A DNA stretch of 64,000 nucleotides, taken from assembly GCF_025118155.1 (NCBI RefSeq), contig NW_026251387.1, positions 372,001-436,000 on the forward strand, in the 5' to 3' direction. Within the stretch, counting starts at the first letter, position 1. Every line of letters starts with the position of its first letter. The notes beneath the pieces were generated by a model, which searched no databases, was not told the DNA's origin, and was given only the letters and a program-made list of their open reading frames with translations. Source of the stretch: Cokeromyces recurvatus. Taxonomy: Eukaryota; Mucoromycota; Mucoromycetes; Mucorales; Mucoraceae. Below, piece after piece: positions 11,501-24,714 of this stretch. The translations under genes were made by a program, and so were the position numbers.

Positions 11501-14500
11501 GTTTGAATGCTGATTTCCAGAAGGTTTGGTTTGGTAAGAAAAAGACAGGTGAAGCCGTTGATCTTCAAGATATGACCTATAGTGAAGTTGTCTATCGTAT
11601 GATTGAATTACTTTATATCAAGTTCGAAGCTCGTTGGATCGATATTTCACTTCGTAACTTTGTTGGCGACTTTTTGCGTCGTGTTGAAGAACGTTTCTCA
11701 AAGTCATCTACATCTTCTATGCTTCAAAATTATGCTCAATTGGAAAATCCCTTCCCTTTTGTTGAAGAGTTCTTGGCTCAATTCCCTGATGCTGAAACAC
11801 AATTATTAACATCTGAAGATGTTCTTCATTTTATTTCTCTTTGTAAGCGTCCTAATCAAAAGCCCGTTCCCTTCATCCCTATTATGGATAAAGATTTTGA
11901 TATTTGGTTTAAGAAGGATTCTCTTTGGCAATCCGAAGATCTTGCTGCTGTTGTTGATCAAGATGTTCAACGTACTTGTATCCTTCATGGTCCTGTTGCT
12001 GCCAAATATGCTACTCGTATCGATCAACCTGTAGCTGAAATTCTTAACGACATTTATAATAGCCACATCAATAGTTTGAAGGAACGTTATTATAAAGATA
12101 CTATAATCCCTGAAATTGAATATCTGGGTGGTGTATCTATCACTAAAACTTCTGTTCAAGAAATTTTTGCTTCTTCTACTGAACAAATTTTTGAAACTTC
12201 TTCAAATCCTTTACCTGATACGGACGAATGGATTCAAGCAATCTCAGGTCCTAATTATAACTGGCTTCGTGCTCTTTTGACATCTCCTTTTATTGTTCAA
12301 GGAAAACGTTTTGCAGACAATACCATTAAGGATGTGTTCCGTCCACGTGTCAATCAAAAGGTTATAGTATCTAAAAATGCTCTTGGACATATTGTCTCTG
12401 TTAAAGTTCAAGACAGACGTCAATGGAGTGTTAATGGTAACAGTACAGATTATACAACCTCTATTGAACTTACTGAGAGTAATAACAGTGTTACAATGAC
12501 ACTCTATGAAAAGAAGGGCGACGATTTCATTCCTTTGGTTTTACGTTTTGAATATAAACCTGAACTTGGCTATGCACCTATTCATGAAATTATGACTGAT
12601 CGTAATGAACGTATCAAGAATTTCTACTTCAAACTTTGGTTTGGCGTTGATAATAATGAAGATTTCTTAAATTATCCCCTTGATGGGACTATTGTTAACA
12701 AGGGTGAAGTAGTTAAATTTGAAGATATTTCAGAATTTTGTCATGCTGTTGGCAATAAGGCAGAAATCTTTGGTGATCGTAACCAAAAGGTTGTCAGTGC
12801 TCCTATGGACTTTGCTATAGTTGTTGGTTGGAAAGCTATTATGAAAGGTGTCTTCCCCAAAATTGCTGATGGTGATCTTATTAGACTTGTTCATGCTGGT
12901 ATCAGTTTCCGCATGTTAGCAGGCGAAGAGCTTCTTAAAGTTGGCGATGTTGTTGATACCTTTGCTAAAATTAATGCTGTTACTAATATTAGTTCTGGTA
13001 AAATGATTGAGGTCAAGAGTCTGATCGTTCGTGATGGAAAGCCTGTACTTGAAGTTACTAGTTGGTCTTTGTACCGTGGTAACTTTGTTGATTTTGAGAA
13101 TACATTTGAGCATAAAACTGAAATCCCTATGGAGTATAAGATTTATGGTAACAAAGAGATTGCTATATTGAAGTCTAAGGAGTGGATTCATTGGAATGAT
13201 ATCTCTGAACAATATAAAGTTGCTCCTGGAAAATCTCTTATCTTCCGATTGGAAACTGAACTTAAATATAAGAATAGTAAAGTTTATTCTTCAGTTAAAA
13301 CTACTGGTAGTGTTACAATGCAAGTCTCTACTAAGGAATTTATTGAAGTTGCTAAAGTTAATTATGAATCTGGCGAAAGTCATGGCAACCCAGTAACAGA
13401 GTTTTTGAAACGTCATGCTCATGAAATTGAACAAGCTCATTTCTTTGAAAACGGTGGCTACTCAATTATGCCTATTCAAAGTACTTTCCCCTCAATTGTT
13501 CATGCACCCACTTCTAATGAACCTTATGCTAATATCTCTGGCGATTTCAACCCTATTCATGTTAATCCTTACTTTGCTGATCTTGCTCGTTTACCAGGTA
13601 CAATCACTCATGGTATGTGGACTAGCGCTTCTACACGTAAGTTTGTTGAAATCTTTGCTGCTGACAATGTACCTCGTCGTGTTGTTGCCTACGATGTCAA
13701 ATTCGTTGGTATGGTTTTGCCTTCTGACCGACTTGAAACCAAACTTTATCATATTGGTATGAAGAATGGTCGTAAGATCATTAAAGTTGAAACCTACAAT
13801 CAAAACAATGAAAGAGTTGTCGAAGGTACTGCTGAAGTTGAACAACCTATTACAGCATATGTTTTTACCGGTCAAGGTTCTCAAGAAAAAGGCATGGGCA
13901 TGGATCTTTATAATAGTTCTCCAGTTGCTAAAGCTATCTGGGATAAAGCTGATAAGCACTTTTTGGAAAACTACGGTTTCTCCATTCTTGATATTGTTCG
14001 TAATAACCCTAAAGAAAAGACTATTCATTTTGGTGGACCAAAGGGTGAGAAAATCCGTCAAAATTATATGAGTATGCTTTATGATGTTGTCGATCCTGAT
14101 GGTAGTATTCACACTTTACGTTTATTCCCTACCATTGATGAATATTCACCTTCTTATACATTTGTATCCCCTAATGGTCTTCTTTCTGCTACTCAGTTTA
14201 CTCAACCGGCTTTAACTTTAATGGAAAAAGCGGCGTTTGAGGATATGCGTTCTAAAGAGTTAATTCAAGCTAATTGTGCTTTTGCTGGTCACTCTCTTGG
14301 AGAATATTCTGCTTTAGCTGCTGTAGGTGACATTTTACCATTAAGCTCTTTAGTTGATGTTGTCTTTTATCGTGGTATGGCCATGCAATCTGCTGTTAAG
14401 CGTGATGAGTTAGGTCGCTCTAACTATAGTATGGTTGCTGTTAACCCTGCTCGTGTTTCTAAGACATTTGATGATGCAGCTCTCCGCTTTGTTGTTGATT

Positions 14501-17500
14501 CTATTGCTCGTCGCGGTGGTGATATTTTGGAAATTGTCAATTTTAATGTTGAAAACTGGCAATATGTTGCTGCTGGTGCTCTTCAAAATCTTGATGCACT
14601 TGCTAATGTTTTGAACTATATTAATATGTCTAACATTGATTTCCAAAAACTTATTGGAACCGAATCTCTTGATTCAGTTAGGGAAAAACTTAATACAATT
14701 ATTGATGATGCATTTGAAAAAACGAAATCTAAGCAAGCTAAAGGATTTATTAATCTTGAAAGAGGTAGAGCTACTATCCCTCTTTCTGGTATTGATGTTC
14801 CCTTTCATTCATCATTCTTACTTAGTGGCGTTACTCCTTTCCGTACCTTTTTGGCAAAGAAATTTAATCCATCTGATATCGATGTTAATCAATTGAAAAA
14901 TAGATATATTCCTAACTTAGTGGCACAACCTTTTAGCACAGAAAAGAGTTATATTGAAAACATTTATCGCACCACTTCTAGTCCCCGCTTAGCCAAGGTA
15001 CTTCAGAATTGGACTGATGACAAGTATTCTACTCCAGCTCAACAACAACGCCTTGGTTATATTATTCTAATTGAACTTTTGGCTTATCAATTTGCATCCC
15101 CTGTTCGTTGGATTGAGACTCAAGACGAATTATTCAAGAATTATAAGATTGAGCGCCTTATTGAAGTTGGTCCTTCTCCTACACTTACTGGAATGGCTGT
15201 TCGTACCTTGGGACTTAAGTATCAATCTTATGATACTGCCTTGAATAATCGTAGACAAACTTTGTGTATTTCAAAGGATTCTAAAGAGATTTATTATGAA
15301 CTTGAAAGCTCAGTTGAAGAGGTAGTTGAACCTGCTGCTCTGCCTAAAGTAAATGTGGCTCCTGCTCCTATCGCTATTCCTGCTCCTGCTCCTGTAGCTG
15401 CACCTACTACTGGACCTGCAGCTGCTGTAGCTGATGTTCCCGTTTCTGCTATTGAAATTATTCTTGCCGTAGTAGCTCAAAAGCTCAAGAAATCTATTAA
15501 TGATGTTCCTTTATCTAAATCTATTAAGGATTTAGTAAGCGGTAAATCCACCCTTCAAAATGAAATTCTTGGTGACTTGCAAAAGGAATTTAATAACAAC
15601 ATGCCTGAAAAGGCTGAAGAATCTTCGTTACAAGATATTGGCTCTGCATTGAATGGCGTATTCTCTGGTACACTTGGTCAACACAGTAATACCATGATTG
15701 CTAAATTAATTAGTGCAAAGATGCCTGGTGGTTTTACCTTGAATAGTGCAAAGAATTATCTTAATAGCGCTTATGGTTTAGGCCCTGGACGTGCTGATGG
15801 GGTTCTTCTTGTTGGTATTACCATGGAGCCTGCCTCTCGTCTTGGTGCAGAAGCTGAAGCTAAGGCATGGTTGGATTCTGTTGCTAAAGCGTATGCTAGT
15901 AAGACTGGTATTAGTTTAACTGCTGCTAGTGCTTCACCTGCGCCTGCACCTACACCTGCTGTTGCTGTAGCTTCTGCTACTGCAGCTCCCTCTTTACCTA
16001 CTGCTATTAGCGATGTTCCTATAAGTGCTACTGAAGTTATTCTTGCTGTTGTTGCCCAAAAGCTTAAGAAATCTGTTAACGAAGTCCCATTGTCTAAATC
16101 TATTAAGGATTTAGTTGGGGGTAAATCTACTCTTCAAAACGAAATCCTTGGTGACTTACAAAAGGAATTCAATAATGGTATGCCTGAGAAAGCTGAAGAA
16201 AGCTCATTGGAAGAACTTGGTTCATCGTTGGGTAGCTCTTTCAGTGGTGCTCTTGGTAAGCATACTAGTTCTCTCATTGCCAAATTGGTTGGTGCCAAAT
16301 TACCCGGTGGTTTTACTTTAAACAGTGCCAAAAATTATCTTAATAGCACCTTTGGTTTGGGTCCTGGTCGTACTGATGGCTCTCTCTTAATTGGTATTAC
16401 TATGGAACCTGCTACTCGTCTTAGCACTGAAGTTGAGGCTAAATCTTGGTTAGATAATGTTGCTGCAGCATATGCTAGTAAAACGGGTATTTCTCTCTCT
16501 AGTAATGGAGGAGCTTCAGCTTTAGGTAATTCTATGTCGAGTGGTGTTGTTGCTACTATGATTAATAATGCTGAATTTGATGCCTTGAAAGCCAAACAAG
16601 ACGCTTTGATTTATCAGCAACTTAATTTATATGCTAAATATCTTCAAAAGGATTTGCGTGAAGGAGCTAGAAAATACGAAGAGGAAAAGGTCGTTACTAA
16701 GAAGCTACAAGCTGAGCTTGATTTGTGGCTAAATGAGCACGGCGATGTTTATGCTGAAGGTATTAAACCCTTATTCTCTCCTCTTAAAGCTCGTCGCTAT
16801 GATTCTTATTGGAATTGGGCTCGCCAAGATGCTCTTGAAATGTGGTATGACCTTATCTTTGGTAAATCCTCTATTATTGATCGTGAAATTACTGCAAAAT
16901 GCTTAAATATTATGAATCGTGCTCATCCTAAGTTGATTGAATACATGCGATACAAGGTTGAAAACTGTACAGGTGATGAGGGAGAAACTTATAAAATTGC
17001 TAAAGAATTTGGCCAAGCTTTGATTGAAAATTGCGTTGAAGTTCTTGCTGAGAAGCCTTATTTCAAGTGCTTTGCTATTCCTACAAGTCCTCATACTTCT
17101 GTTACAGAAAAGGGTGATATCAAATACTCAGAAGTTCCTCGTCCTGGTTGTGACAAATTGGCTAACTATGTAGATGATATGATTGCTGGATCTGAGGTCT
17201 CAGAATATTCAAATCGTCTTAAAGTTCAACGTGATTTAGGACATATTTATGAAATTATTCTCAGACAAAACAATGCTACTAAGAGCGATAAATTAGCTAT
17301 GGAAGAGCTTTACTCTGATATTTTGCGTGCTTTGTCTATGTCTAATACTATCGTTAGAGAACAAAGACCCCGTTCTCATATGTCTGATTGTAAACATGAT
17401 TCTTCAAATAAGGTTAAGGATACTATTCCCTTCTTACATCTCAAGAGACAGGACCATGACAATCCAATCAATGGCTGGGAATTCAGTAATAAGCTTACTA

Positions 17501-20500
17501 AAATCTATTTGGATGCATTAATTGAAATTTCTAAAAAGGGTATTACTTTTGCTGGTAAGTACGTTCTTTTGACTGGTGCAGGAAGAGACTCTATTGGATC
17601 TGAAGTTATGAAGGGTTTACTTGCTGGTGGTGCTAAAGTTATTGTCACCACTTCTCGTTTCAGTCGTCAAGTTACTGAATACTTCCAATCTATCTACAAG
17701 ACTTATGGTGCTAAGGACTCTGAACTTATTCTTGTTCCATTTAATCAGGGCGCTAAGCAAGATGTAGATGCTTTAGTTAACTATATTTATAGCCGTGAAG
17801 GTCTTAATTGGGATCTTGATTTTATCATTCCTTTTGCTGCTATTCCTGAAAATGGTCGTGAACTTGACAGTATTGATTCGAAATCTGAGCTTGCTCATCG
17901 TATTATGTTAACTAATTTGCTTCGCATTCTGGGTAACGTCAAGACTCATAAGCAAAAGATTGGCTCTGATACTCGACCAGCTCAAGTTATTCTTCCTTTG
18001 TCTCCTAATCATGGTACTTTCGGTGGTGACGGTCTTTATGGTGAATCTAAAATTTCTTTAGAAACTCTCTTCAACCGTTGGTATTCTGAAAGCTGGTCTA
18101 GTTACTTATCTATTACTGGTGCTATCATTGGTTGGACTCGTGGTACTGGTTTAATGAGTGCCAGTAATATTGTTGCTGAAGGCGTCGAGGCACTTGGTGT
18201 TCGAACTTTCTCAACTGTTGAAATGGCATTCAATCTCCTTGGTCTTATGCATCCTACTATTGTCAAGTTATGCCAAAGAGAGCCTGTCTATGCTGATCTT
18301 AATGGTGGTCTTCAATTTATTCCAAAATTAAAAGAACTTACTACTAAATTGCGTTCTGAAATCTATGAAACTGCTGAAATTCGTAAGGCTATTGCTGCTG
18401 AGAATGCTCTTGATTACAAGGTTGTATTTGGCGAAGAAGCTGAACGTAAAAATAATCCTTATAAGGTTACTCCTCGCGCTAACATGAAATTTGAATTCCC
18501 CAAGCTTAAGCCATACGAAGCTCTTAAACATCTTAGCTATCTTAAGGGTATGCTTGATCTCGATAAGGTTATAGTTATTGCTGGTATGGGTGAAGTTTCT
18601 CCATGGGGTAATGCTAGAACTCGTTGGGAAATGGAAGCTTATGGTGCTTTCTCTCTTGAAGGCTGTATCGAAATGGCCTGGATTATGGGTTATATAAAAC
18701 ACTTTGACGGTAGATTAAAGAATGGTAATATCTATTCTGGATGGGTTGACGCCGAAACCGAACAACCTGTTGAAGATAAAGATATTAAGGCCAAGTATGA
18801 AAAGCAAATTTTGGAGCATACAGGTGTTCGTTTAATTGGTAAGTTTATAAATTATCAAAATAATTGTTGCAAGTATATGTATTAAAAAAAAACAACCATA
18901 GAACCTGCGATTATGGATGGTTATAATCCTGAAAAGAAGACACTCTTGCAAGAAGTTATGATTGATCATGATCTAGAACCTTTTGAATGCTCTAAAGAAG
19001 AGGCTGAACACTTTAAGCACCAACAAGGTGATAAAGCTGATATTTATGAATCTGGTAATGGAAGCTGGTATGTTCATATTCATAAGGGTGCTACCTTGTA
19101 TATTCCCAAAGCCCTTCGTTTCGATCGTCTCGTTGCTGGCCAAATCCCTACTGGCTGGGATGCTACACGTTATGGTATTCCTAAGGATGTTATTGACCAA
19201 GTTGATCCTGTCACTGTTTACAACATGGTCTCTACTGTTGAAGCATTTATTTCTGCTGGTATCACTGATCCTTATGAATGTTATAAATATATTCATGTAT
19301 CTGAAATGGGTAATACTATCGGTTCTGGTGTCGGTGGTCAAGCTGCACAAAGAGGTTTCTTCCGTGGACGTTTCCTTGATCAGCCTGTTCAAAAGGATAT
19401 TTTACAAGAGTCTCAAATTAACACTATGGCTGCTTGGATTAATATGTTACTTATTTCATCATCTGGTCCAATCAAGACTCCCGTAGATGCCTGTGCAACT
19501 GCTGCTATTTCTATTGAAATGGCATGTGAATCATTACTATCCGGCAAAGCTAAGATTATGATTGCTGGTGCTTCTGAAGAAACAACTGAAGAATCCAGTT
19601 ACGAATTTGCTAATATGAAGGCTACTTCTAGTGCAGCTGAAGAATTTGCTAAGGGCCGTACTCCTTCTGAAATGTCTCGTCCTGCTACTACTACTAGAAG
19701 TGGTTTTATGGAATCTCATGGTTCTGCTACTCATGTTCTCATGACTGCTGCAACTGCTATAGAGATTGGTTCACCCATTTATGGTATTATTGCTCATAGT
19801 AGTACTGCTACTGATAAGGAAGGTCGTTCTGTTCCTGCACCTGGTGCTGGTATCCTTACAACTGCTCGTGAAAACGTTAGTAAGAGGGCCTCTCCTATGT
19901 TAAATTTCAAGTACCGTGCTAAGCAAATTAAATCTCGTCGTGCTCAGATTAAGGCTTGGGTTGAAAGTGAGTTTGAAGATTTACAAGAGGAGTTAGAAGA
20001 ATTGAAATCTTCTGGCGAGATTACTACTGCTGAAGAAGAGAAGACATGGCTTGAAGAACGTACTTCATTCATTGAAAAGCAAGCTAAACGTCAAGAAAAG
20101 GAAGCACTAGCGACATTCCAACATCAATTCTATCAAAACGATCCTGAAATTGCACCTCTACGTGGTGCTCTTGCTGTTTATGGTTTAACTATTGATGATA
20201 TCGGTGTTGCTTCTTTCCACGGTACTTCTACTAAGGCTAATGATAAAAATGAATCTCGTGTTATCAATGCTCAAATGAAACATCTTGGTCGTACTAAGGG
20301 TAATGCTCTTTTGGCTATCACTCAGAAATATTTAACTGGTCATCCCAAGGGCCCTGCTGCTGCTTGGATGGCTAATGGTATGATGCAAGCTATGCTTAGT
20401 GGCATTGTTCCTGGCAATCGTAATGCAGATAACATTGATGCTGATATGAAGGAGTTAGACTATATTGTTTTCCCTTGCCGTTCCATTCAAACTGATGGCT

Positions 20501-21264
20501 TAAAGGCTGGTCTCCTTAAATCATTCGGTTTCGGTCAAGCAGGTGGTGAAGTCTTGATTATTCATCCTGACTATATCTTTGGTGCTTTAGAAGAAAAGCA
20601 GTATAATACTTATAAAGCTAAAAATATCAACCGCTATTCAAAGGCTTATCGTTATCTTCATGACACTGTTACAGGTTTACATACCTTTGTTCAAGTTAAA
20701 AATGAAGCTCCTTATAGCGAGGACCTTGAATACACTGTCTACCTGAACCCTAGCGCTCGTGCCGAATATTCAAAGGAGAAGAGGTCCTGGTATTTCACTA
20801 ATAAATCTGCTAACCGTGCTGCTCCTACATCTGGTGATATTGAAGTAACAAAGAGCATCATTTCTTCTCTTGCTGAACAACAAGCTGGTAAAAGGGGTGT
20901 TGGCGTTGATGTCGAATTAACGAAGGAAGTTAATATCGAGAACTCCACCTTTATTGAACGCAATTTCACTCCTGCTGAAATTGAATACTGCCAAGCTCGT
21001 CCAGATCCCCAGGCTAGCTTTGCAGGCCGTTGGTCAGCTAAGGAAGCTGTTTTCAAAGCTATTTCTTCTTATGGCAATATCCCTTCTGATGGTGCTGGTG
21101 CCCCCTTGAAAGAAATTGAAATTAAATCAAATGAAGTTGGAGCTCCTGAAGTCGTGTTAACTGGTAAAGCCGAAAAAGCTGCCTTATCAGCTGGAATTAA
21201 GAATATAAATGTATCTATAAGTCATAGTGGTGCTTACAGTGCTGCTGTTGCCTTGGCTCAATAA
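8563..21264 (+). CDS. fas: Fused fungal type I fatty acid synthase (beta-alpha) with tandem ACPs
   Basis: Cytosolic megasynthase making palmitoyl/stearoyl-CoA from acetyl- and malonyl-CoA. Exons 8563-9337, 9433-10020, 10151-10475, 10533-18838 and 18902-21264 join in frame to 4118 residues. Domain order with catalytic residues: AT (Ser264 in GHSQG), ER (His733 in GGHHG), DH (His1572 in GDFNPIHV), MPT (Ser1817 in GHSLGEY), the beta-alpha junction near residue 2065, ACP1 (Ser2235), ACP2 (Ser2428), KR (TGAG near 2910, Tyr3065), KS (Cys3529, His3771, His3812) and PPT (Asp4001, Glu4046 in WSAKEAVF). All active sites are intact. Yeast splits these domains between Fas1 and Fas2; here they form one chain without a stop at the junction. 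Exon 4 alone is 8.3 kb. The ATG at 8563 gives an N-terminus like Fas1 (RPLTLKQG). Confidence 0.97.
15430..16500 (+). repeat. Tandem acyl carrier protein domains inside the synthase
   Basis: Two ACP modules lie head to tail, residues about 2195-2360 and 2388-2553. They are separated by an Ala/Pro/Val linker, and a similar linker precedes ACP1. The phosphopantetheine serines (2235 and 2428) are 193 residues apart. Both copies share KSIKDLV and KSTLQNEILGDLQKEF. Copy 2 keeps the widely conserved GGKS and SGALGKH, while copy 1 has SGKS and SGTLGQH. Both keep the attachment Ser, so both are predicted to be modified by the C-terminal PPT domain. Confidence 0.93.
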
Positions 21265-21904
21265 TTTTTTTTCGACATATTTTTTATATTTTCCTGCTTT
21301 GTATATCAATAGATTAAGATGTAGATGATATATACATACATACATATATATATATATATTACTTATTCCCCACTAAACACAATAATAATCCTCTACAATT
21401 ATATAGTATTCCTTCCCCAGCTTACTATATAATAGATAACAATAATAAAATGATGATATATAAAAAGATATTATATAAATTCAATTTTAGAATGTGTCTA
21501 TTTTTATTTTTAAAGGAAAATCTGAATAAGTTATAATTGTATAAAAAATTACTTATCTACTTACATTGTTTAGAAGATGATATTTAAAATTTATCATTCA
21601 AATAAAATATAGAAAATACACATCGAAAAGAACTATGTTACCTATTTTCTATAATTTATTAAAGAAAAATTCTTTGAAAGAACTCTAGTTTAGGCTTATT
21701 TTGGCTTCAAAGATGTTTTTATAAATAACTAAGACTACCTTCGCAAAGGAATTATAAAATACATAATACTTTTTTGATTTTTATTGATTACTTATTTAGC
21801 TTTTAAAATATATTTTTAAATGAATACATGAGAGAGCTTTCTCGAAAAGAAAACCACAAATCTATTTTCGATAATAATAAATACAAAAAGGGATATATAA
21901 TATA
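21265..21904. other. Intergenic 3-prime of fatty acid synthase
   Basis: AT-rich sequence with a TATA/CATA microsatellite near 21328-21358 and AATAAAA-like sequence near 21444. No gene is seen. Confidence 0.5.
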
Positions 21905-22249
21905 GTGATGGAAATCTACAGTGAAATAATTGAAGAGCTAAAATCCATCTATAAAACAGATCAAACTAGTACTAAGAAAAAAGGGAAAGATGTCAACTCA
22001 GATAAAGAACATTTTGCTAAAAGCTTTAGTACTGATATGGATGAGCAAATTTTTGGAATGTATAAGTCATACTATAATGAGCAGCAAATTATTAATTTTA
22101 TCATTGAAATAGTGCCCATTAAAGATTCTACAATAAAAACTGATGTCCATACGAAGAGTACGTACAGGTTTTAAGCAATGTTGAATGAAAACTTAGAAGC
22201 TCCTCTTAAAGAAATAAAGAGGTATAAAGAAGATGTAAGTATTGGATAA
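21905..22249 (+). pseudogene. Possible decayed ORF
   Basis: An ORF begins at 21905 (first true ATG 21908) and runs 89 codons to TAA at 22172-22174. The same frame then stays open for about 24 more codons (LNENLEAPLKEIKRYKEDVSIG) to a stop at about 22247. The composition is charged and helical (EIYSEIIEELKSIYK, NEQQIINFIIEIVP). An in-frame stop inside an otherwise continuous reading frame suggests a relic or a missed short intron. I recognise no family. It could be spurious, because AT-rich DNA with a Lys/Ile/Glu bias can produce such frames by chance. Confidence 0.25.
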
Positions 22250-22634
22250 AGAACAGATAGTATTTAATATAAAAAATGATACCCAACAGCTCTGCATCAA
22301 TGACGAAAGTGGGAGTAAAAGTGTTACTTATTGACAAGTTCCTCAATGTTATCGTTTTAATAATTCAACTCTTTCATTGAATTAAGGAACAGTATGCTTT
22401 AAGCTTAAAATAGAGTGCTATACAAAAGTTTACTCCTTAGAGAACAAAAACCTCAATTATTTATAATGACAATTTCTAAAAGAAAAATTAAATAATAATC
22501 GAATTATTATTAACATTTCACCCCTTCTTATGTCGGCTAACGATTTCTATGGATTTAATTCTTTGGCTACCAATGATATTTATTGAAAGCAGCAGGCACA
22601 TTTGTTGGTAATGTGAGTAAATGCCCAACGATTA

Positions 22635-22687
<53 letters not shown>

Positions 22688-23188
22688 AATCATTCTTCAC
22701 AGCTCCTCACTAAACAACATACTCTATATTCCTTGTAAATATCGGAAATAATTGTTGATCCTCTGTCATTCTTTCTGAGCCGCCTTTCTTGCAAAAAACC
22801 GCAAACTCTACAATACATCACTTCTTCGTGAATACAGAGACTTGACATCTGTATCCTACTATAAATTTGATTGTCTTCGACATAATAAGCCGATTCCTCC
22901 TTCCATCCAATCTTGGGCAAAAACTCTTCAACTGGTTCTAGTCTCGTCTCGTCTCATACACATGACTAAGCTTTTTAATTACTATTTTTCATATACTCAC
23001 TTTCTTTCTTTTCATTTTTTTCCACTTGATTCTAAATAAATTTTTCATTTCCTATTGATTTTGCCCAGGCAAATTTGATTTATTAATTCAAATTAATTTA
23101 TAATTCATGTGAAAAAGTCACTTGTTAAAGCATTACAAGTCACTTTTTTTTTCTTGAAAAAAAAAAAAAAAAAAATCCGGAGAAATCA

Positions 23189-23235
<47 letters not shown>

Positions 23236-23283
23236 AAATATATCAGTATTTATTGTTCAACATTTTCATTTTTTGAACAGCCT
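22250..23283. other. Intergenic with two long T-tracts and a small Cys-containing minus ORF
   Basis: T-tracts lie at about 22629-22681 and 23190-23231. Between them a minus-strand ORF (22690-22920, first true ATG near 22844) contains CRVCG and CCLVRSC, a possible four-cysteine metal site. It has no recognisable homology and no clear promoter. I do not call it a gene. Confidence 0.35.
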
Positions 23284-24146
23284 ATGGGTTTACCACTTTA
23301 TAAACCAAAAAAGGATAGCGATGAAGTTATTAACAGAAAACCTAGAAAACAGTCATTAAATTTTACAAATGATGAATTATGGTCTGCAATTCCTCATGAG
23401 TTAATTCAAAATGCTCTTAATCAAAGACATCTTTCATTTAGACAGTCTTCATTAAACAACCATTCTACTGTGCCTACTTCTTCATTTCCTTTTAGAAATA
23501 ACAATAGCCGCATTAGCAATAGAAATTCGCATTCTATATTGTCTCAACCTCACATGCGCATACGCATGACTCGAAATAATGCTATGGCAAGATCTTCTTC
23601 AGCTTCTCATGTTCAACAGTTACCAATTGCTCCACTTTCATCTTTTACAACAAATCAAATAGATGAACAACTTCAACAGCGTATAAATGAAAAGGAAAGT
23701 TTATTAGCACAACTTCGAGCTACTATTCTATTAATTGATCAATTCTTATTAACAAATGGTTCTCGACAATCTAATCTAATGGATTCACATTCTTTTATTG
23801 CAGAAGGTGATAGTTTATAATTTGCTTTTTCTCTTTTGTTATATCCTAATAAGGGTTTTTTTTAATTATTTATTTAGATTTACCTTTGATAATTCAATCT
23901 GCCTCCTCTTTAGTTGCAATGATACCTACAGTTTTGTCTTCTTCAACTGACTATATATCAAATACTAATGAACCTACTACATTAAATGAAATGATTGATA
24001 GGCTACTTCAAGCTCCTCCTTATTGTACTCTTATAAATGACATTGAAAACAATATTATATCAGCTCAGCGTCGTCTAAGAGAGCATATTAGAGCATTAGA
24101 ATCCTTCATACCTTCTACTTCATCATCTACAAGTTTATTTACTTGA
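23284..24146 (+). CDS. Asn/Ser-rich protein with coiled-coil segment, unknown function
   Basis: Two exons, 23284-23806 and 23878-24146, join in frame across a 71-nt intron (donor GTGATA, acceptor TTTAG) to give 263 residues. The N-terminus (MGLPLYKPKKDSDEVI) is charged. Residues about 45-115 are low-complexity Asn/Ser/Arg. A helical Gln/Glu segment (EQLQQRINEKESLLAQLRAT) follows at about 140-160. Exon 2 adds another helix (ISAQRRLREHIRALESF) near the C-terminus. The two amphipathic helices could form a coiled-coil oligomer. I do not recognise the family. Without the intron the frame stops at 23818. The sequence before the ATG ends in CAG, so an extra upstream 5-prime exon cannot be excluded. 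Confidence 0.7.
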
Positions 24147-24714
24147 AAAAAAAAAAAATCGAAAAATTTTGTATAAATCTCCACTAATTCCATCTAATAA
24201 TATAGCAGCATTTTTCATACTTTAATATATATGTATTTTTTAACAGATTGTCACTTGTCTATTTTTTCTTTCTTTTTTCTTGAATTCAAGTTTATCGACG
24301 AAAAAGGGTTTATTAGTAGTCTTTATTAATACATATATGTCTATTTCACGTTTATCAATACACTGTTATGGTTCGTATTTATTCTAATTATATATCAATA
24401 GGCATATTTAAAAAGCAGAAGTATATTTACATGTGTAAAAGGGGTTATTTTTTTTTTAGGCAGATAGTATAACAAGAAGTAATATTTGTGTAAGTGCTTA
24501 TGAAAATTATATGTCATATAAGCATTTTTTTTTATTTAAATTTTACAGAAAAAAAAAAAACAAAAAAACAAAATCGATTTACATGATAAAACCGATTCTA
24601 TAATATAAGATATGTGACTATAAGATAATATGTGTTGTATATAAAAGAGAAGTAAAAGGTGAAAATTTCATATGACGAACAAGAGACGATACATTTATAC
24701 GGCTTTTATACGGC
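24147..24714. other. Intergenic between convergent genes
   Basis: AT-rich DNA holding the 3-prime ends of two converging genes, including short A- and T-runs near 24143-24155 and 24528-24570. No gene is seen. Confidence 0.5.

Noticed and set aside
11806..14112. Several minus- and plus-strand frames of 60-173 codons inside the FAS exon
   Set aside because: They overlap the intact synthase and show no independent features; they are shadows caused by codon bias.
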